DNA of 5,207 nucleotides, from contig CAJOPK010000062.1 in the NCBI GenBank assembly GCA_905236255.1, forward strand, positions 1 to 5,207, in the 5' to 3' direction. The notes under the pieces are model-generated. The model searched no databases and had not been told where the DNA came from. It was given only the letters and a program-made list of their open reading frames with translations. The position numbers and the translations under genes were made by a program. Positions 4,615-5,207 of this stretch are shown here, piece after piece (the first letter of the stretch is position 1; each line of letters starts with the position of its first letter). This DNA is from an uncultured Selenomonadaceae bacterium. Its GTDB lineage: Bacteria > Bacillota > Negativicutes > Selenomonadales > Selenomonadaceae.

Positions 4615-4827
4615 TTAACCGAGAATCATGCGAAACAGTTTAGCAAAGGCGGTATCGCAAACCCAAATGAGTGCGCAAACAATGACGACCGCAATTCCGA
4701 CGACACCGGTATATGAAACAAGTTCTTTTTTCGTCGGCCAGGAAACTTTGTCAAGCTGAATACGAACTTCCCTGATGAATTGAACGATTCCGCCGACTTT
4801 GCCGTCGTTTGTTTTTTGTTCCTCCAA
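4615..4827 (-). CDS. secE: Preprotein translocase subunit SecE (TTG start)
   Basis: The product has 70 residues, a short single-span SecE as in Gram-positive bacteria. It clamps SecY in the SecYEG channel. It has an amphipathic N-terminal helix (about 12-26), the family signature KVSWPTKKEL at 27-36 at the membrane surface, and one membrane segment about 38-60 (YTGVVGIAVVIVCALIWV). The start is a TTG at 4825-4827; an in-frame TGA lies six bases upstream and no ATG or GTG is available. AGGTG, seven bases before the TTG, supports it. The gene follows rpmG by 22 bases, and its stop codon TAAGGAGG overlaps the nusG ribosome binding site, consistent with translational coupling. The rpmG-secE-nusG order is classical. 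Confidence 0.95.
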   Translation of the reverse strand: MEEQKTNDGKVGGIVQFIREVRIQLDKVSWPTKKELVSYTGVVGIAVVIVCALIWVCDTAFAKLFRMILG

Positions 4828-4849
4828 AATTCACACCTCGCCCGGCGGC

Positions 4850-4999
4850 TTATTTCGTTTCTTTGTGAAGAGTATGCTTGTGACAGAATTTGCAATACTT
4901 CTTCATTTCGATACGATCGGGATTGTTCTTTTTGTTCTTGTTTGTCCTGTAGTTGCGATTTTTACATTCGGTGCAGGACATCGTAATGTTGACGCGCAT
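4850..4999 (-). CDS. rpmG: Ribosomal protein bL33 (zinc-binding C+ form)
   Basis: The product has 49 residues, typical. L33 lies near the E site of the large subunit. The sequence MRVNITMSCTECKNRNY...PDRIEMKKYCKFCHKHTLHKETK is standard. Cys9, Cys12, Cys36 and Cys39 form two CxxC pairs, the zinc-ribbon (C+) variety; organisms with C- versions replace these under zinc limitation. The ATG at 4999 follows AAAGGAGGT by nine bases. An upstream in-frame start at 5047 would add 16 unrelated residues and cross the upstream hairpin, so I reject it. The gene lies between tRNA-Met (5059) and secE. No promoter is visible in the gap, so readthrough from the tRNA genes, past the weak terminator-like hairpin, is the likely source. 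Confidence 0.97.
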   Translation of the reverse strand: MRVNITMSCTECKNRNYRTNKNKKNNPDRIEMKKYCKFCHKHTLHKETK

Positions 5000-5017
5000 A
5001 AGCTGCTGACCTCCTTT

Positions 5018-5042
5018 AAAAATAAAACCCCTCCGCGGGGCT
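5018..5042 (-). terminator. Weak terminator-like hairpin between tRNA-Met and rpmG
   Basis: The minus strand reads AGCCCC, five loop bases GCGGA, then GGGGTT and a TTTTATTTTT tail. Four G-C pairs are flanked by one G-T and one A-T pair. It looks like a short intrinsic terminator, but the T run is broken and the stem short, so partial readthrough into rpmG is likely. It would allow more tRNA than mRNA from one promoter; that is inference. Confidence 0.5.
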
Positions 5043-5058
5043 GTCATTTTCCAAAAAA

Positions 5059-5135
5059 TGGTGGCGGCACAGAGATTTGAACTCCGGACACAACGGGTAT
5101 GAACCGTTTGCTCTAGCCAACTGAGCTATGCCGCC
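5059..5135 (-). tRNA. tRNA-Met (CAU), elongator type
   Basis: The full cloverleaf is visible in 77 bases including an encoded CCA. The acceptor stem pairs GGCGGCA (5129-5135) with TGCCGCC. The D stem is GCTC/GAGC. The anticodon stem AACGG/CCGTT encloses the loop TTCATAC with anticodon CAU. The T arm is CGGAG-TTCAAAT-CTCTG with one wobble. The first pair is G-C rather than the mismatched first position of initiator tRNA, and the loop lacks the three G-C pairs of the initiator anticodon stem, so this is the elongator. An Ile2 tRNA (lysidine-modified CAU) is an alternative but the body matches Met. Confidence 0.96.
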
Positions 5136-5160
5136 GGCTTTAATGTGGTGATGAAAATGA

Positions 5161-5207
5161 TGGAGCTGATGACCGGGATTGAACCGGTGACCTTATCCTT
5201 ACCAAGG
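5161..5207 (-). tRNA. tRNA-Thr (GGU), 3' part only, runs off the window
   Basis: The 47 visible bases hold the anticodon loop TTGGTAA with anticodon GGU, the 3' anticodon stem GGATA, a five-base variable loop, the T arm ACCGG-TTCAATC-CCGGT, the acceptor strand CATCAGC, a discriminator T and CCA. The anticodon and the GCTGATG-type acceptor implied by CATCAGC fit tRNA-Thr. The 5' part, with the D arm and the start of the acceptor stem, is outside the window. It is 25 bases upstream of tRNA-Met on the same strand. Confidence 0.9.

Overview
The window looks like a housekeeping stretch from a Firmicute-type bacterium, most likely a diderm Firmicute of the Negativicutes (Selenomonas-like). This placement is inference. 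It rests on the gene order rpmG-secE-nusG-rplK-rplA-rplJ-rplL behind tRNA genes, the C+ (four-cysteine) form of L33, a 70-residue single-span SecE, strong AGGAGG-type ribosome binding sites, and an L10 leader carrying an intrinsic-terminator attenuator.

From right to left on the minus strand the window holds: the 3' part of tRNA-Thr(GGU), an elongator tRNA-Met, a weak terminator-like hairpin, rpmG (L33), secE (TTG start), nusG, rplK (L11), rplA (L1), an attenuating L10 leader, rplJ (L10) and rplL (L7/L12). A terminator follows rplL directly. These genes supply the ribosomal stalk and L1 arm, the Sec translocon subunit SecE and the elongation factor NusG. Three RNA elements lie in or between them: the attenuator before rplJ, a hairpin over the rplK ribosome binding site, and the hairpin before rpmG.

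Convergent to this operon, on the plus strand, is a monocistronic HU gene (DNA-binding protein) with its own promoter and a strong terminator. The rpoB-rpoC pair that normally follows rplL is absent.

The left end is accessory in character. A minus-strand gene encodes a flavodoxin-fold, NAD(P)H-dependent FMN reductase-like protein with a Tat lipoprotein signal. It also has a second, internal start codon behind a perfect Shine-Dalgarno sequence, so it could give an anchored and a cytosolic form. Just downstream, at the window edge, is an open frame that reads as the C-terminus of a 6-phosphofructokinase but has no start codon and no N-terminal part; it is probably a gene remnant.

The best candidates for something unusual are the dual-start flavoprotein, the NusG that lacks the KOW-domain loop which binds S10 and Rho in E. 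coli, and the loss of rpoBC linkage. I see no mobile element, CRISPR array or clearly new multi-gene system.
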